Positions 18,104-28,235 of a stretch of DNA of 64,000 nt are shown here, piece by piece (position 1 is the first letter of the stretch; each line of letters opens with the position of its first letter). Origin of the DNA: Achromobacter marplatensis (GTDB lineage: Bacteria > Pseudomonadota > Gammaproteobacteria > Burkholderiales > Burkholderiaceae_B); assembly GCF_002209535.1 (NCBI RefSeq), contig NZ_NJIG01000003.1, forward strand, positions 372,001 to 436,000, written 5' to 3'. The notes beneath the pieces were generated by a model, which had not been told where the DNA came from, searched no databases, and saw only the letters and a list, made by a program, of their open reading frames with translations. The position numbers and the translations under genes were made by a program.

Positions 18104-18436
18104 TTAAACGGCCATCGAGGAAATTTCCTTGTAGGCGGCAACCAGCTTGTTGCGCACCTGCACCGCCGTCTGAAAGCCGATACTGGCTTTCTGCATATCG
18201 ATGATCACATCATTGAGCGAAATGTCGGGCGCGCCCATTTCGAAGGCCTTCGCCTGAGCGGACGATGCGTTCTGCGCAGCCGTCACGCGGCGGATCGAGC
18301 GCTGCAGCTCGGCAGCAAAGCCGTCGGGCTGGCCGACCATTTCACCGGCGGCGAGATTGCCGGTTTCCGCCTTGCTCACGACGGAGCGCATCTGCTGGAG
18401 CATGCTTTCGATGCCGGACAAGCCTGATACAGCCAT
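18104..18436 (-). CDS. fliE: Flagellar hook-basal body protein FliE
   Basis: A 110-residue export-apparatus/rod junction protein that connects the MS ring to the proximal rod. The C-terminal half is the conserved part ([32 protein letters not shown]). The frame stays open far upstream, but the ATG at 18436 has AAGGA at good spacing and gives the family length. It stands alone on this strand, divergent from fliF, as in E. coli. Confidence 0.95.
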   Translation of the reverse strand: MAVSGLSGIESMLQQMRSVVSKAETGNLAAGEMVGQPDGFAAELQRSIRRVTAAQNASSAQAKAFEMGAPDISLNDVIIDMQKASIGFQTAVQVRNKLVAAYKEISSMAV

Positions 18437-18767
18437 TACCTGATTCCTTGCTGGTGGGGCATGACGCCAATGTTGTGCAGAGCGTAACGCCGATCGCGCG
18501 CGCCCATAGCCGATAAAAACCGCCAAAAACCCCGACATTTCCTCGAATGCCGCCAGCCTGGCGCAAGCCCATGGCCGCGGCCTTCGCCTTGCCGTCGACA
18601 TAGAGGATAAGTAACGCCAAAAACCGGCTGTTTTCATCGATTGGGATTGTCGTACCAACGGCAATAATCCAGGCTCTCCCCAGACCAGAAGCACGTTGCA
18701 TGTGTAATCTGCCCTACCCAGACATGAAGTCCTTTTCCCTGCTCCGCGTAGCCAGCGGGAGCCATCG
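18437..18767. promoter_or_regulatory. fliE/fliF divergent control region (331 bp)
   Basis: No gene is supported here; open frames are extensions of fliE or unrelated shadows. It must hold the divergent promoters of fliE and of fliFGHIJK. A candidate FlhDC-type site is AAAAACCG at 18516-18523, 10 nt, CGACATTT at 18534-18541 (consensus halves AAATARCG and CGYTATTT, 10-12 nt apart; 6 of 8 matches each). GCCGATAA at 18509 resembles a sigma-28 -10 but has no -35 at the right distance. Confidence 0.35.
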
Positions 18768-20432
18768 ATGAATCAGCAGGCCACTCTGAGTTCGTCGCTG
18801 CTGGCGAAGTTCCCCGCCCTGGAAAAGATACGCGCGCTGCCCAAGCCTATCCTGCTTGGCGCGGCGGCCGCCGTCGTTGCGCTGGTCGTTGCTGCCGTGA
18901 TGTGGGGCAGCGAACCCAAGTACAAGGTCCTGTTCTCGAACCTGGACGACCGCGATGGCGGTGCCATTGTGACGGCGCTCGGCACAATGAACGTGCCCTA
19001 CCGTTACAACGAGACCGGCACTGCCTTGCTGGTTCCGGCCGACCGCGTCTACGACGCCCGGTTGCAACTGGCTTCCCAAGGGCTTCCGCGCGGCGGCTCG
19101 GTCGGTTTCGAGCTGATGGACAACGCCCGCTTCGGCGCCAGCCAGTTCGCTGAGCAGATCAACTACCAGCGCGGCCTGGAAGGCGAGCTGGCTCGTTCGA
19201 TCGAAGCGATGCACACCGTGCAGCACGCCCGCGTGCACCTGGCCATGCCGCGCCAATCGCTGTTCGTGCGCGAACGCCAGGCGCCCACGGCGTCGGTGCT
19301 GCTGAACGTCTACCCGGGCCGCAGCCTGAGCGACGCCCAGGTATCGGCGATCTCGTGGCTGGTGGCCTCCAGCGTGCCCGAACTGACCGCTGAGAATGTA
19401 TCGATCGTCGACCAGAACGGGCGCCTGCTGTCCGCGCCGCTGGGCGAAGGCCGCGGCATGGACGCTGACCAGATGCGCTTTGTGCGCGAAATGGAACAGC
19501 GCACGGTCGAACGCATCCTGACCATCCTGAATCCGCTGGTCGGCCCGGGCAACGTCCACGCCCAGGCCAGCGCCGACGTCGACTTCGCGCGCCGCGAAGA
19601 GACCTCCGAAGTCTATCGCCCGAACCAGGAACCGGGCCAATCCGCCATCCGCAGCCAGCAGACCAGCGATTCCACCCAGCGCGGCGTCAACCCCGCCCAG
19701 GGCGTGCCCGGCGCGCTGTCGAATCAGGCCCCGGCCAACGCACAGGCCCCGATCGCCAACCCGCCCGCGCCGCAACCGCCCCGCCCCGGCCAGCCGCAAC
19801 AGCCCGCCAATGCGCAGCAACAGCAGACGGGCACGCAGACGGCCACGACAAACCTGAACGAGCGTCGCGACGCCACTACCAACTATGAAGTGGACCGCAC
19901 CATCAGCCACATCAAGCAGCCGGTGGGCAATCTGAAGCGCCTGTCAGTCGCCGTGGTGGTGAACTACATCCGCGACAAGGACGGCGAGCCCCAAGCCCTG
20001 CCGCCCGAAGAACTGAACAAGCTGACCAATCTGGTCCGCGAAGCCATGGGCTATTCCGAAACGCGCGGCGACTCCCTCAACCTGGTCAACAGCCAGTTCA
20101 ACGATGGCCCGCCGCCGGTGCCGATGTGGCGCGACCCGGAAATGATCGCCCTATTCAAGACCATCCTGGCCTGGCTGGTGGGTCTGGTGGTTGCGTTGTG
20201 GCTGTACCGCAAGGTTCGCCGCTCGGTCACCGAGTACCTGTATCCGCCGGTTGATCCGGAAATGGCTGAGGCCGAGCGCGTCGAAGCAGCCCGCGAGGCC
20301 CAGGACGTGGCCCGCTCGAAGGAAGTCAGCCGTTACGAAGACAACCTGGAACGCGCCCGCACGATGGCTAATAAGGATCCGCGCGCCGTCGCAATGGTTC
20401 TGCGCACCTGGATGAGCAAAGATGAAAAATGA
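18768..20432 (+). CDS. fliF: Flagellar MS-ring protein FliF
   Basis: A 554-residue inner-membrane ring protein and the platform of the basal body. Membrane helices lie near residues 27-48 and 455-475 ([16 protein letters not shown]). Between them are the periplasmic ring-building motifs, including [20 protein letters not shown] and a Gln/Pro-rich stretch near 315-365. The C-terminal cytoplasmic tail that binds FliG is present (ALRT-like VAMVLRTWM). It overlaps fliG by 11 bp, the first link of the fliFGHIJK chain. Confidence 0.97.
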   Translation: MNQQATLSSSLLAKFPALEKIRALPKPILLGAAAAVVALVVAAVMWGSEPKYKVLFSNLDDRDGGAIVTALGTMNVPYRYNETGTALLVPADRVYDARLQLASQGLPRGGSVGFELMDNARFGASQFAEQINYQRGLEGELARSIEAMHTVQHARVHLAMPRQSLFVRERQAPTASVLLNVYPGRSLSDAQVSAISWLVASSVPELTAENVSIVDQNGRLLSAPLGEGRGMDADQMRFVREMEQRTVERILTILNPLVGPGNVHAQASADVDFARREETSEVYRPNQEPGQSAIRSQQTSDSTQRGVNPAQGVPGALSNQAPANAQAPIANPPAPQPPRPGQPQQPANAQQQQTGTQTATTNLNERRDATTNYEVDRTISHIKQPVGNLKRLSVAVVVNYIRDKDGEPQALPPEELNKLTNLVREAMGYSETRGDSLNLVNSQFNDGPPPVPMWRDPEMIALFKTILAWLVGLVVALWLYRKVRRSVTEYLYPPVDPEMAEAERVEAAREAQDVARSKEVSRYEDNLERARTMANKDPRAVAMVLRTWMSKDEK

Positions 20433-21432
20433 TTCCACCCCGATGGACGGCATGACGCGCAGCGCCGTCCTGATGATGTCGCTGGGCGAGGACGCGGCAG
20501 CCGAGGTCTTCAAATACCTCAGCGCCCGTGAAGTGCAGCAGGTCGGCGCGGCGATGGCCAGCCTGAAGCAGGTCACGCGCAATGACGTGGCTGTCGTGCT
20601 GGAAGAATTCCGCCAGGAAGCCGACCAGTTCATGGCCGTCACGCTGGGCTCGGACGACTACATCCGCAGCGTCCTGACCAAGGCGCTGGGCAGCGACCGC
20701 GCAGCCGGCCTGATCGAAGACATCCTGGAAGCCGGCGACGGCGGCAGCGGTATCGACGCGCTGAACTGGCTGGACCCGAACACCGTGGCCGAGCTGATCG
20801 GCGACGAACACCCGCAGATCATCGCGACCATCCTGGTCCACCTGGAGCGCGACCGCGCCGCCGGTGTGCTGGCCTTGCTGACCGATCGCCTGCGCAACGA
20901 CGTCATGCTGCGCATCGCCACCTTCGGCGGCGTGCAGCCCGCGGCCTTGTCCGAACTGACTGAAGTGCTGAATTCCGTGCTGGCCGGCCAGGGCGCCAAG
21001 CGCAGCAAGATGGGCGGCGTGCGCACCGCGGCCGAGATCCTGAACATGATGAATTCCTCGGACGAGGAAACTGTCGTGGCCAGCCTGCGCGAACGCGACA
21101 ACGACCTGGCGCAGAAGATCATCGACGAGATGTTCGTGTTCGACAACCTGCTCGACGTCGAAGACCGCGCCATCCAGCTCATCTTGAAGGAAATCGACAA
21201 CGACACGCTCATGGTTGCGCTCAAGGGCGCCCAGGAAGAGCTGCGCGCGAAGTTCCTGCGCAACATGTCCAGCCGCGCCGCCGAAATGCTGCGCGAGGAC
21301 CTGGAAGCCCAGGGTCCGATCCGCATGTCGAAGGTCGAGGCCGAGCAGAAGAAGATCCTGCAGATCGCCCGCCGCCTGGCCGAAAGCGGCCAGATCGTCC
21401 TGGGCAACTCCGGAGACGATGCGTATGTCTGA
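20422..21432 (+). CDS. fliG: Flagellar motor switch protein FliG
   Basis: A 336-residue rotor protein that binds FliF at its N-terminus, FliM in the middle (GDEHPQIIATILVHL carries the conserved EHPQ motif) and the stator at its C-terminus, where charged residues such as those in SSDEETVVASLRERD and the helix after EDRAIQLILKEID lie. Length equals the family norm. It overlaps fliF and the start of fliH. Confidence 0.97.
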   Translation: MKNDSTPMDGMTRSAVLMMSLGEDAAAEVFKYLSAREVQQVGAAMASLKQVTRNDVAVVLEEFRQEADQFMAVTLGSDDYIRSVLTKALGSDRAAGLIEDILEAGDGGSGIDALNWLDPNTVAELIGDEHPQIIATILVHLERDRAAGVLALLTDRLRNDVMLRIATFGGVQPAALSELTEVLNSVLAGQGAKRSKMGGVRTAAEILNMMNSSDEETVVASLRERDNDLAQKIIDEMFVFDNLLDVEDRAIQLILKEIDNDTLMVALKGAQEELRAKFLRNMSSRAAEMLREDLEAQGPIRMSKVEAEQKKILQIARRLAESGQIVLGNSGDDAYV

Positions 21433-22168
21433 AGCGGACAACGGCGCGACGACGCTCATCTCGCGCAGCGCCGCCTGGCGGCGCTGGCAGATGCTGTCGT
21501 TCGACGAGCCGGCGGCCGTCGAAGTCGAGCCGGAGCCCGAACCCGATCCGGGTCCGGATCCCGCCGTGGTGATGGCGCAGCTGCGCGCCCAGGCGATGGC
21601 CGAAGGGCGCGAGGAAGGCTACTCGCACGGCCACGCGGCCGGCATGGAAGCAGGCCAGCAAACGGGACACGATGCAGGATTCGCCGCAGGTCGCGAAGCC
21701 GGTTTCGCCGAGGGCCTGGCCCAGGCGCGCGAACAGGGCGCGGCCGAAGCGCAGCGCCTGCACGCGCTGGTCGAAGCGTGCGCCGCGTCGCTGGGTTCGC
21801 TGGAAGAAAAAATGGGCCAGAGCCTGCTGACGCTGGCGCTGGACATCGCGCAGCAAGTCGTGCGCACGACGCTGGCCGAGCAGCCTGAAACGGTTGCCGC
21901 CGCCGTGCGCGACGTGCTGCACATCAACCCGTCGGCCGGCGGCCAGATGCGCTTGTGGGCGAACCCCGACGACATCGAGCTGATCCGCCTGCACCTGGCG
22001 GACGAACTGAAAGAAGGCCATTGGCGCGTGCTGGCCGATGAATCCATCGCGCGCGGCGGCTGCCGCGCCGAAACGCCTTACGGCGACATCGACGCCACGC
22101 TGCAGACGCGCTGGCGCCGGGTGGCGGCCTCGCTGGGCCGCAATGTCTCCTGGGAGGAGCCGGCGTGA
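21425..22168 (+). CDS. fliH: Flagellar assembly protein FliH
   Basis: A 247-residue regulator and stalk of the FliI ATPase. An acidic N-terminal segment rich in Glu-Pro is followed by GxxxG-type repeats ([34 protein letters not shown]) typical of FliH and a C-terminal FliI-binding domain. Two ATGs are possible, 21419 and 21425; GGAG at 21412 favours 21425 (9 nt spacing). The stop overlaps the GTG start of fliI. Confidence 0.93.
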   Translation: MSEADNGATTLISRSAAWRRWQMLSFDEPAAVEVEPEPEPDPGPDPAVVMAQLRAQAMAEGREEGYSHGHAAGMEAGQQTGHDAGFAAGREAGFAEGLAQAREQGAAEAQRLHALVEACAASLGSLEEKMGQSLLTLALDIAQQVVRTTLAEQPETVAAAVRDVLHINPSAGGQMRLWANPDDIELIRLHLADELKEGHWRVLADESIARGGCRAETPYGDIDATLQTRWRRVAASLGRNVSWEEPA

Positions 22169-23679
22169 ACAGCCACCCGGCTCCGGCACAGCCCGGCCAG
22201 ACGGCCGCGCCGACGTCGTCCGCGCCCGCCGTTGCGGCACCTGCCGTCCCGGTCATCGACCGCTGGAAGACGCAGCTGGAGATCGGCTCGATCCGCGCCG
22301 CGTCGACCGACCCGTGGCTGGTCAGTGGCAAGATCACCCGCGCGACCGGCCTGGTGCTGCATGCCACCGGCCTGCGCCTGCCCGTCGGCGCAGCCGCCCG
22401 CATTGAAATCGCGCGTGGCCATGACCATTGGGCCGACGCCGAGGTCGTGGGTTTCGACGGCCACACGCTGTACCTGATGCCGCAGGCCGACATTTCCGGC
22501 CTGCCGCCCGGCGCGCGCGTCGTGCCCGGCGAACCGCCCGTACAGCGGCAGATCCCGCTACCGCGCAAGGCTGAACTGAACGGCAACGCCAAGCCTCAGC
22601 TTGGCCGCCACCTGCCCGTGGGCAACGCCCTGCTGGGCCGCGTACTGGACGGCGCGGGCCGCCCGCTGGACGGGCTGGGTCCGTTGACGGGCGCTGAACT
22701 GGCGCCGCTGTCCGCCCTGCCCATCAACCCCTTGTCGCGCGCACCGATCGACACCGTGCTGGACACCGGCGTGCGCGCCATCAACGGGTTGCTGACCGTC
22801 GGGCGCGGGCAGCGCATGGGTCTCTTCGCCGGTTCGGGCGTGGGGAAATCCGTGTTGCTGGGCATGATGGCCCGCTACACCAAGGCCGACGTGATCGTCG
22901 TGGGCCTGATTGGCGAGCGGGGCCGCGAAGTCAAGGAATTCATCGAGCACAACCTGGGCCCCGAGGGCCTGGCGCGCTCGGTCGTGGTGGCGGCGCCTGC
23001 CGACGTGTCGGCCCTGCTGCGCCTGCAAGGCGCGGCCTACGCCACGCGCCTGGCCGAACACTTCCGCGACCAAGGCCTGGATGTGCTGCTCATCATGGAC
23101 TCGCTGACCCGCTACGCCATGGCGCAACGGGAAATCGCGTTGGCCATCGGCGAACCGCCTGCCACCAAAGGCTACCCGCCGTCGGTGTTCGCCAAGCTGC
23201 CCATGCTGGTCGAACGCGCCGGGATGGGTGCGCCCGGCCCGTCGGGCAAGGCCGGATCCATCACCGCGTTCTATACGGTGCTGGCCGAAGGCGATGACCA
23301 GCAGGATCCTATCGCCGATTCGGCGCGCGCGATCCTGGACGGCCACGTGGTGCTGTCGCGCCATCTGGCTGAAGCCGGCCACTACCCCGCCATCGACATC
23401 GAGGCGTCGATTTCCCGTGCGATGACCTCGCTGATCACGCCGCAGCAGTTCGCCGTCGTGCGCCGGTTCAAGCAGAACCTGTCGCGCTACCAGCGTAACC
23501 GCGATCTGATCGCCGTAGGCGCCTATGCCGCCGGCAACGATCCGCAACTGGACGAAGCCATCGCGCGCTATCCCCGTCTGGAGGCGTACTTGCAGCAGGA
23601 CATCGGTGAAAACGTCGGTTACGACGACGCCGTCAACCAGTTGCGCGCCAGTTTCGAGTTAAGGGACACCTATGCCTAG
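22165..23679 (+). CDS. fliI: Flagellum-specific ATP synthase FliI
   Basis: A 504-residue ATPase of the export apparatus. The Walker A motif is GSGVGKS (residues 223-229), the Walker B region is [16 protein letters not shown], and [19 protein letters not shown] follows as in all FliI/YscN proteins. About 60 N-terminal residues rich in Ala/Pro precede the usual start of homology, so it is slightly longer than E. coli FliI. It begins at a GTG with a strong GGAGGAG site and overlaps both neighbours. Confidence 0.97.
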   Translation: MNSHPAPAQPGQTAAPTSSAPAVAAPAVPVIDRWKTQLEIGSIRAASTDPWLVSGKITRATGLVLHATGLRLPVGAAARIEIARGHDHWADAEVVGFDGHTLYLMPQADISGLPPGARVVPGEPPVQRQIPLPRKAELNGNAKPQLGRHLPVGNALLGRVLDGAGRPLDGLGPLTGAELAPLSALPINPLSRAPIDTVLDTGVRAINGLLTVGRGQRMGLFAGSGVGKSVLLGMMARYTKADVIVVGLIGERGREVKEFIEHNLGPEGLARSVVVAAPADVSALLRLQGAAYATRLAEHFRDQGLDVLLIMDSLTRYAMAQREIALAIGEPPATKGYPPSVFAKLPMLVERAGMGAPGPSGKAGSITAFYTVLAEGDDQQDPIADSARAILDGHVVLSRHLAEAGHYPAIDIEASISRAMTSLITPQQFAVVRRFKQNLSRYQRNRDLIAVGAYAAGNDPQLDEAIARYPRLEAYLQQDIGENVGYDDAVNQLRASFELRDTYA

Positions 23680-24121
23680 CCAATTGCCTTTGGACATGCT
23701 GATCAACCTGGCCAAGGAAAGCACGGATGAAGCCGCGCGCCTGTTGGGCCGGCTCAGCGCCGAACGCACCAATGCCGAGCGCCAGCTGGGCATGCTGAAC
23801 GACTACCGCCAAGACTACCTGGAGCGCCTGCAACAGGCGATGACGACGGGAATGTCGGCGAGCGACTGCCATAACTACCAGCGTTTCATCGGCACCCTGG
23901 ACGACGCGATCGGCCAACAGCAGACCGTACTGCGCCAGGCGGACGAGAACCTGGCCAAGGGCCGCCAGTACTGGCAGCAGGAAAAACGCAAGCTCAATTC
24001 CTACGACGCCCTGGCGCAGCGCGAAATGCGCGCGCAGGCCGTCGTGGAATCCCGCCGCGAACAGCGCGCCAACGATGAATACTCCGCCCGCCTGGTCCAG
24101 CGCCAGGCCGGCCTGCATTAA
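23672..24121 (+). CDS. fliJ: Flagellar export protein FliJ
   Basis: A 149-residue coiled-coil protein that sits in the FliI hexamer and helps deliver substrates to FlhA. It consists almost entirely of two charged helices ([34 protein letters not shown]), as expected. It overlaps fliI by 8 bp and precedes fliK by 24 nt. Confidence 0.93.
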   Translation: MPSQLPLDMLINLAKESTDEAARLLGRLSAERTNAERQLGMLNDYRQDYLERLQQAMTTGMSASDCHNYQRFIGTLDDAIGQQQTVLRQADENLAKGRQYWQQEKRKLNSYDALAQREMRAQAVVESRREQRANDEYSARLVQRQAGLH

Positions 24122-24145
24122 GCAATACCTCACAGGAAGCCCAAG

Positions 24146-25522
24146 ATGACCGCTCCCCTGCCCTTGCCCACGATCGCACCCGTCGCGCCGACGTCGATCG
24201 CCGACGCGCTTGGCGCCAACAAATCCGCGTCCGCGAACAAGAAAGGTCCGAGCTTTTCCGACGTGCTGGCCCAGCAGCGTCCGAAGCCGTCCACCGATTC
24301 GCGCCCTGCGAACAATGGCGCCAAGACGCCCGGCAAGAACACGACTGCCAACGACCCGGCCAGCAAGGCTGAAAACGCTGCCGCCGGCGCAATCGACGAT
24401 GCGGTGAAGACCGCCGCTGCCGCGGAAGCCGGCGCAATGGCTGTTGCCGCCACCCAACAACCGGCCGCGCCGGTCTTGCCGCAGCAAGCGCTTGAAATCG
24501 CCGCCCAGGCGGCTGAACAAGTGCAGCTTGCCCGCGGCAACGCCGAAGCCGCCGCGGCGGCGCTGGGTTCCGGCGCGGCCGTGCTCACCGCCACGCTGAA
24601 TGCCGCCAACGTCAACGCCGGCGCCGCCGCTGCGCCTGGCACGCCGGTCGCCGCAACGGCCCAACAGGCCGAAGCGGCCGCCGCGCTTGCCGCGCGCGAT
24701 GCCCAGGCCGCCTTGCCGGTGGTGACCGCCGCCGTCAAGCCGGGCAGCGCCGCGGCCCCGGCCGTGGAAGCCGCGCCCGCCAACGCGAAGCCTGCGGCGA
24801 AGACCGAGTCGGTTCGTCTTGCCACCGACCTTACGCTGCCGCGCGTACCGCGCGATGCCCGCGCCGAGACCGAACACACAACTACGCTGCCGGCGCGCAC
24901 CGAAGAAGAACTGACCGCGGCGTTGACCAGCACAGCGCAACAATTCCAGGCGCCGCAACACGGCGCTTCGGCCCAGGATCATCTGGCCCAGGCCTTGGCC
25001 GCTGCTACGCAGCGCCAGGCCGTGCCCGTGGTGAATCAAGCCGCAGTTGCCGCACCGGCCGTGCCCGTCGTGATGCAGATCGCCACTCCCGTGGGCGGCA
25101 CGCACTGGGGTACTGAACTGGGCCAGCAAGTCGTGATGATGAGCACCAACGCGCGCCAAGGCATGCAAACGGCAGAACTGCGCCTGGATCCGCCCGACCT
25201 GGGCCCCCTGCGCGTCAGCCTGAACCTGGCCGATGGCGTGGCTAGCGCCTCGTTCGTGTCGGCTCACGCGTCGGTGCGCCAGGCGATCGAAACCGCCATC
25301 CCGCAATTGCAGCAAGCGCTGGCGCAAGCCGGCATTTCATTGGGCCAGACCAGTGTCGGTGAACAGGCCGCGCAGCAGGAATTCGCGCAACAGCAGGGCG
25401 GCAATGGCTCGCAACGTCAGAACGGCGGCGGATCGGTGGTTGCCGATGCGACGGCCGGCAACGCCGCGCCCGTAGTGCCCTCGCCGCGCAATGCCAACGC
25501 CCTGGTCGACACCTTCGCGTAG
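24146..25522 (+). CDS. fliK: Flagellar hook-length control protein FliK
   Basis: A 458-residue secreted ruler that measures the hook and switches FlhB specificity. The first 300 residues are Ala/Pro/Thr-rich, and the conserved C-terminal domain spans about 315-410 (HWGTELGQQVVMM, AELRLDPPDLGPLRVSLNL). The position after fliJ is canonical, so this copy rather than the one at 15598 is taken as the true hook ruler. The gene is very GC-rich. Confidence 0.94.
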   Translation: MTAPLPLPTIAPVAPTSIADALGANKSASANKKGPSFSDVLAQQRPKPSTDSRPANNGAKTPGKNTTANDPASKAENAAAGAIDDAVKTAAAAEAGAMAVAATQQPAAPVLPQQALEIAAQAAEQVQLARGNAEAAAAALGSGAAVLTATLNAANVNAGAAAAPGTPVAATAQQAEAAAALAARDAQAALPVVTAAVKPGSAAAPAVEAAPANAKPAAKTESVRLATDLTLPRVPRDARAETEHTTTLPARTEEELTAALTSTAQQFQAPQHGASAQDHLAQALAAATQRQAVPVVNQAAVAAPAVPVVMQIATPVGGTHWGTELGQQVVMMSTNARQGMQTAELRLDPPDLGPLRVSLNLADGVASASFVSAHASVRQAIETAIPQLQQALAQAGISLGQTSVGEQAAQQEFAQQQGGNGSQRQNGGGSVVADATAGNAAPVVPSPRNANALVDTFA

Positions 25523-25692
25523 CAAACAGGCGGCCCGCAGCCAGCAATGGATGCGGGCAGTGCAGCAATAGCTTGAGATACGCGGCTTTCGCCCTGTTTT
25601 TCGCCTCCAAGCCGAGGCGGGAATTGGGGCAGAATGCTTTCATCCACTAAGTATCCGTTTTCACCAGCGGCCCAATACGCATCGAAACCGAG
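25523..25692 (+). other. fliK-fliL spacer (170 bp) with two stem-loops
   Basis: GCCCGCA (25533-25539) pairs with TGCGGGC (25552-25558), and CGCCTC (25602-25607) pairs with GAGGCG (25614-25619). Neither is followed by a T-run, so they are weak or Rho-assisted terminators at best. The length of the gap suggests that fliLMNOPQR has a promoter of its own, but no convincing box was found. Confidence 0.4.
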
Positions 25693-26313
25693 ATGGCGAC
25701 TTCCAAAACCTTATCCGCGCCGTCGGGCGCGAAGACCTCCGGCGGCATCGGCCGCATCCTTCGCCCGATCCTGGCCATACTGGTCCTGCTCCTCGTCGCG
25801 GCCGCCAGCGCCGGCGCAACCTGGTTCATCACCCAACGCATGCAGCAGCCGCAACCCGGCGCCGCGGTGCAACTGGGCGTGGGCCAGGTCCCGGGCGGCC
25901 AGCCTGGCCAACCCGGTCAGCCGGGCCAGCCCGGCCAAGGCCCGCAGGCAGCGCCGACGACCTTCGTCGCCCCGCCCGCCGCTCCTGTCGCCGTGCCTGC
26001 GCCGATCTTCGTGCCGATCGAAGCATTCACCGTTACGTTGCAGAACGCCGACACCGAACGCATCATGCACGTGGGCCTGACCCTGCGCGTGAGCGACGAA
26101 CAGACCCGCACCCGGCTTGAAAAGTACATGCCTGAAGTGCGCAGCCGCATCCTGATGGTGCTGTCCTCGCAATCGCCCACCGGCGTGCAGACGCAGCAAG
26201 GCAAGACGGATATGGCCACCGCGATCAAGCAGGCGGTCAACCGCCCCTTCTCGCCCCTGCCGGACGGCCAGTATGTCACCGACGTACTGTTCACGGCGTT
26301 CGTGGTGCAATAA
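25693..26313 (+). CDS. fliL: Flagellar basal body-associated protein FliL
   Basis: A 206-residue single-pass protein near the stator. One membrane helix lies around residues 20-45 (ILAILVLLLVAAASAGATW), with a periplasmic FliL domain in the C-terminal half (VPIEAFTVTLQNADTERIMHV). Between them lies a Gly-Gln-Pro repeat near residues 62-80, probably an extended linker. It is the first gene of fliLMNOPQR; two bases separate it from fliM. Confidence 0.94.
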   Translation: MATSKTLSAPSGAKTSGGIGRILRPILAILVLLLVAAASAGATWFITQRMQQPQPGAAVQLGVGQVPGGQPGQPGQPGQPGQGPQAAPTTFVAPPAAPVAVPAPIFVPIEAFTVTLQNADTERIMHVGLTLRVSDEQTRTRLEKYMPEVRSRILMVLSSQSPTGVQTQQGKTDMATAIKQAVNRPFSPLPDGQYVTDVLFTAFVVQ

Positions 26314-26315
26314 GC

Positions 26316-27323
26316 ATGGCCTACGAGGCATTCCTTTCACAGGACGAAGTCGATGCGCTGCTTGCCGGCGTCACCGGCGAGAGCGACAGCAAGTCCGAGG
26401 CGGCCAGTACCAACGATGGCGCGCGCGCCTATGACCTGAGCTCGCCCGAACGCGTCGTGCGCCGCCGCATGCAGACGCTGGAGTTGATCAACGAACGTTT
26501 CGCGCGCCATATGCGCAACGTGCTGTTGAACTTCATGCGCCGCAGCGCGGACATCACGGTCGGCTCGATCAAGATCCAGAAGTACGCAGACTTCGAACGC
26601 AACCTGCCCGTGCCGAGCAATCTGAACATGATTCAGATGAAGCCCCTGCGCGGCACGGCGCTCTTCACCTATGACCCGAACCTGGTGTTCCTGGTCATCG
26701 ACAGCCTGTTCGGCGGCGATGGCCGCTACCACACGCGCGTCGAAGGCCGGGATTTCACCACGACCGAACAGCGCATCATCCGGCGCCTGCTCAACCTGAC
26801 CCTGGAAAGCTACGGCAAGTCCTGGGACCCCGTCTATCCGATCGAATTCGAGTACGTGCGCTCGGAGATGCACACCAAGTTCGCCAGCATCACCGGCAAC
26901 AATGAAGTGGTGGTCGTCACCTCGTTCCATATCGAATTCGGCGCGACCGGCGGCGACCTGAACATCTGCCTGCCCTACTCCATGATCGAGCCGGTGCGCG
27001 ATCTGCTGACGCGGCCACTGCAGGAAACCACGCTGGAAGAAGTGGACCAACGCTGGTCGCAGCAGTTGTCGCGCCAGGTTCGCAGCGCCGACATCGACGT
27101 GGTCGCGGAATTCGCGCGCATCCCCTCGTCGATCCGCGAGCTGATGAGCCTGAAAGTGGGTGACGTCCTTCCCGTGGACGTGCCCGAAACCATCATTGCC
27201 AACGTGGATGGCGTGCCGCTGATGGAATGCGGCTACGGCGTCTTCAACGGCCAGTACGCGCTGCGCGTACAGAACATGTTTACCTACGATACCGATTCAC
27301 ACGAGGCCCCCGACCATGACTGA
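26316..27323 (+). CDS. fliM: Flagellar motor switch protein FliM
   Basis: A 335-residue C-ring protein that binds phospho-CheY through its N-terminal segment (LSQDEVDALLAGV, residues 7-19) and FliG through its middle domain (GSIKIQKYADFERNLPVPSN). The C-terminal domain pairs with FliN. All parts are present at normal length. It overlaps fliN by 8 bp. Confidence 0.97.
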   Translation: MAYEAFLSQDEVDALLAGVTGESDSKSEAASTNDGARAYDLSSPERVVRRRMQTLELINERFARHMRNVLLNFMRRSADITVGSIKIQKYADFERNLPVPSNLNMIQMKPLRGTALFTYDPNLVFLVIDSLFGGDGRYHTRVEGRDFTTTEQRIIRRLLNLTLESYGKSWDPVYPIEFEYVRSEMHTKFASITGNNEVVVVTSFHIEFGATGGDLNICLPYSMIEPVRDLLTRPLQETTLEEVDQRWSQQLSRQVRSADIDVVAEFARIPSSIRELMSLKVGDVLPVDVPETIIANVDGVPLMECGYGVFNGQYALRVQNMFTYDTDSHEAPDHD

Positions 27324-27870
27324 CAAGAACGAGCCCGGCACCGGCTCGTCCCCGGCCGACGACTGGGCCGACGCGCTCGCCGAACAATCCCGCGCCAATC
27401 CGCCCACCCAGGCCGATGGCTTGAAGCCGCAGGACGACTGGGCAGCCGCGATGGCTGAACAATCCGCCGCCACGCCGGCAGCCCCCGCACAGGCCGCGCC
27501 CGCCGCGCCTGCTGCCCCGGCACCGGCGCCGGCAAAGCCTGCCGCGCAATCCGCGGCCCAGTCGGTGTTCAAGCCCCTGGCCGGCGCTACCGCCGGCGCC
27601 GGCACCGACATCGACCTGATCATGGACGTGCCCGTCCAGTTGACGGTCGAACTGGGTCGCACCCGACTGACCATCAAGAACCTGCTCCAGCTGGGCCAGG
27701 GCTCGGTGGTCGAGCTCGACGGCCTGGCCGGCGAGCCGATGGACATCTTTGTCAACGGCTACCTGATCGCCCAGGGCGAAGTCGTCGTCGTCGAAGACAA
27801 GTACGGCATCCGCCTGACCGACATCATCACCCCGTCCGAGCGGATCAACCGCTTGAACAACCGTCGTTGA
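27316..27870 (+). CDS. fliN: Flagellar motor switch protein FliN, with duplicated N-terminal motif
   Basis: A 184-residue C-ring protein, longer than the roughly 137 residues of E. coli FliN. The C-terminal 90 residues are the conserved domain (DIDLIMDVPVQLTVELGRTR to DIITPSERINRLN). The extra length is N-terminal and Ala/Pro-rich. The motif that E. coli has once (DDLWAEALSEQ) occurs twice here: DDWADALAEQ at residues 15-24 and DDWAAAMAEQ at 40-49. It lies 13 nt before fliO. Confidence 0.96.
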   Translation: MTDKNEPGTGSSPADDWADALAEQSRANPPTQADGLKPQDDWAAAMAEQSAATPAAPAQAAPAAPAAPAPAPAKPAAQSAAQSVFKPLAGATAGAGTDIDLIMDVPVQLTVELGRTRLTIKNLLQLGQGSVVELDGLAGEPMDIFVNGYLIAQGEVVVVEDKYGIRLTDIITPSERINRLNNRR

Positions 27871-27883
27871 CGGCACCGGCGCC

Positions 27884-28207
27884 ATGACCGAATCCTCCCT
27901 GCTGCGCGTCATCATCGGCCTTGTGCTGGTGGTGGCCGCCATCCTGGTTTCGGCATGGCTCGCCAAGCGCGCCGGATTGACCCAGCGCGGCGGCGGCAAC
28001 TTGCTCAAGCAGGTCGCCAGCCTGCCGGTCGGTGCGCGCCAAAGCATCGTCGTCGTCGAAATCGACAACACCTGGCTGGTGGTGGGCGTCAGCCCTAACC
28101 AGATCAGCACCCTGCATACCCTGCCCGCCGGCCAGTTGCCGGAGGGTTCGCCCTTGCCCGCCGCAGCATTCGCGGCCAAGCTGGGCCAGGCGCTCAAGCG
28201 CCGCTAG
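27884..28207 (+). CDS. fliO: Flagellar biosynthesis protein FliO
   Basis: A 107-residue membrane protein with one N-terminal helix ([20 protein letters not shown]) and the FliO domain behind it ([20 protein letters not shown]). In enteric bacteria it stabilises FliP during export-gate assembly. Its place between fliN and fliP is conserved. Confidence 0.93.
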   Translation: MTESSLLRVIIGLVLVVAAILVSAWLAKRAGLTQRGGGNLLKQVASLPVGARQSIVVVEIDNTWLVVGVSPNQISTLHTLPAGQLPEGSPLPAAAFAAKLGQALKRR

Positions 28208-28235
28208 CGCCACCCGCGCGATCCAAGCGATACCC

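Noticed and set aside
18509-18516. GCCGATAA, an exact sigma-28 -10 box, in the fliE/fliF gap
   Set aside because: No TAAA-type -35 box lies 11 nt (plus box) upstream; the nearest TAAC is about 5 nt too far away. It may instead be part of an FlhDC-like site.
18437-18694. 86-codon N-terminal extension of fliE
   Set aside because: FliE proteins start near the ATG at 18436, which has a good AAGGA site; the extension has no homology pattern and would cover the whole divergent promoter region.
25602-25619. CGCCTC/GAGGCG stem upstream of fliL as a terminator
   Set aside because: The T-run precedes rather than follows the stem on the + strand, so it is in the wrong order.
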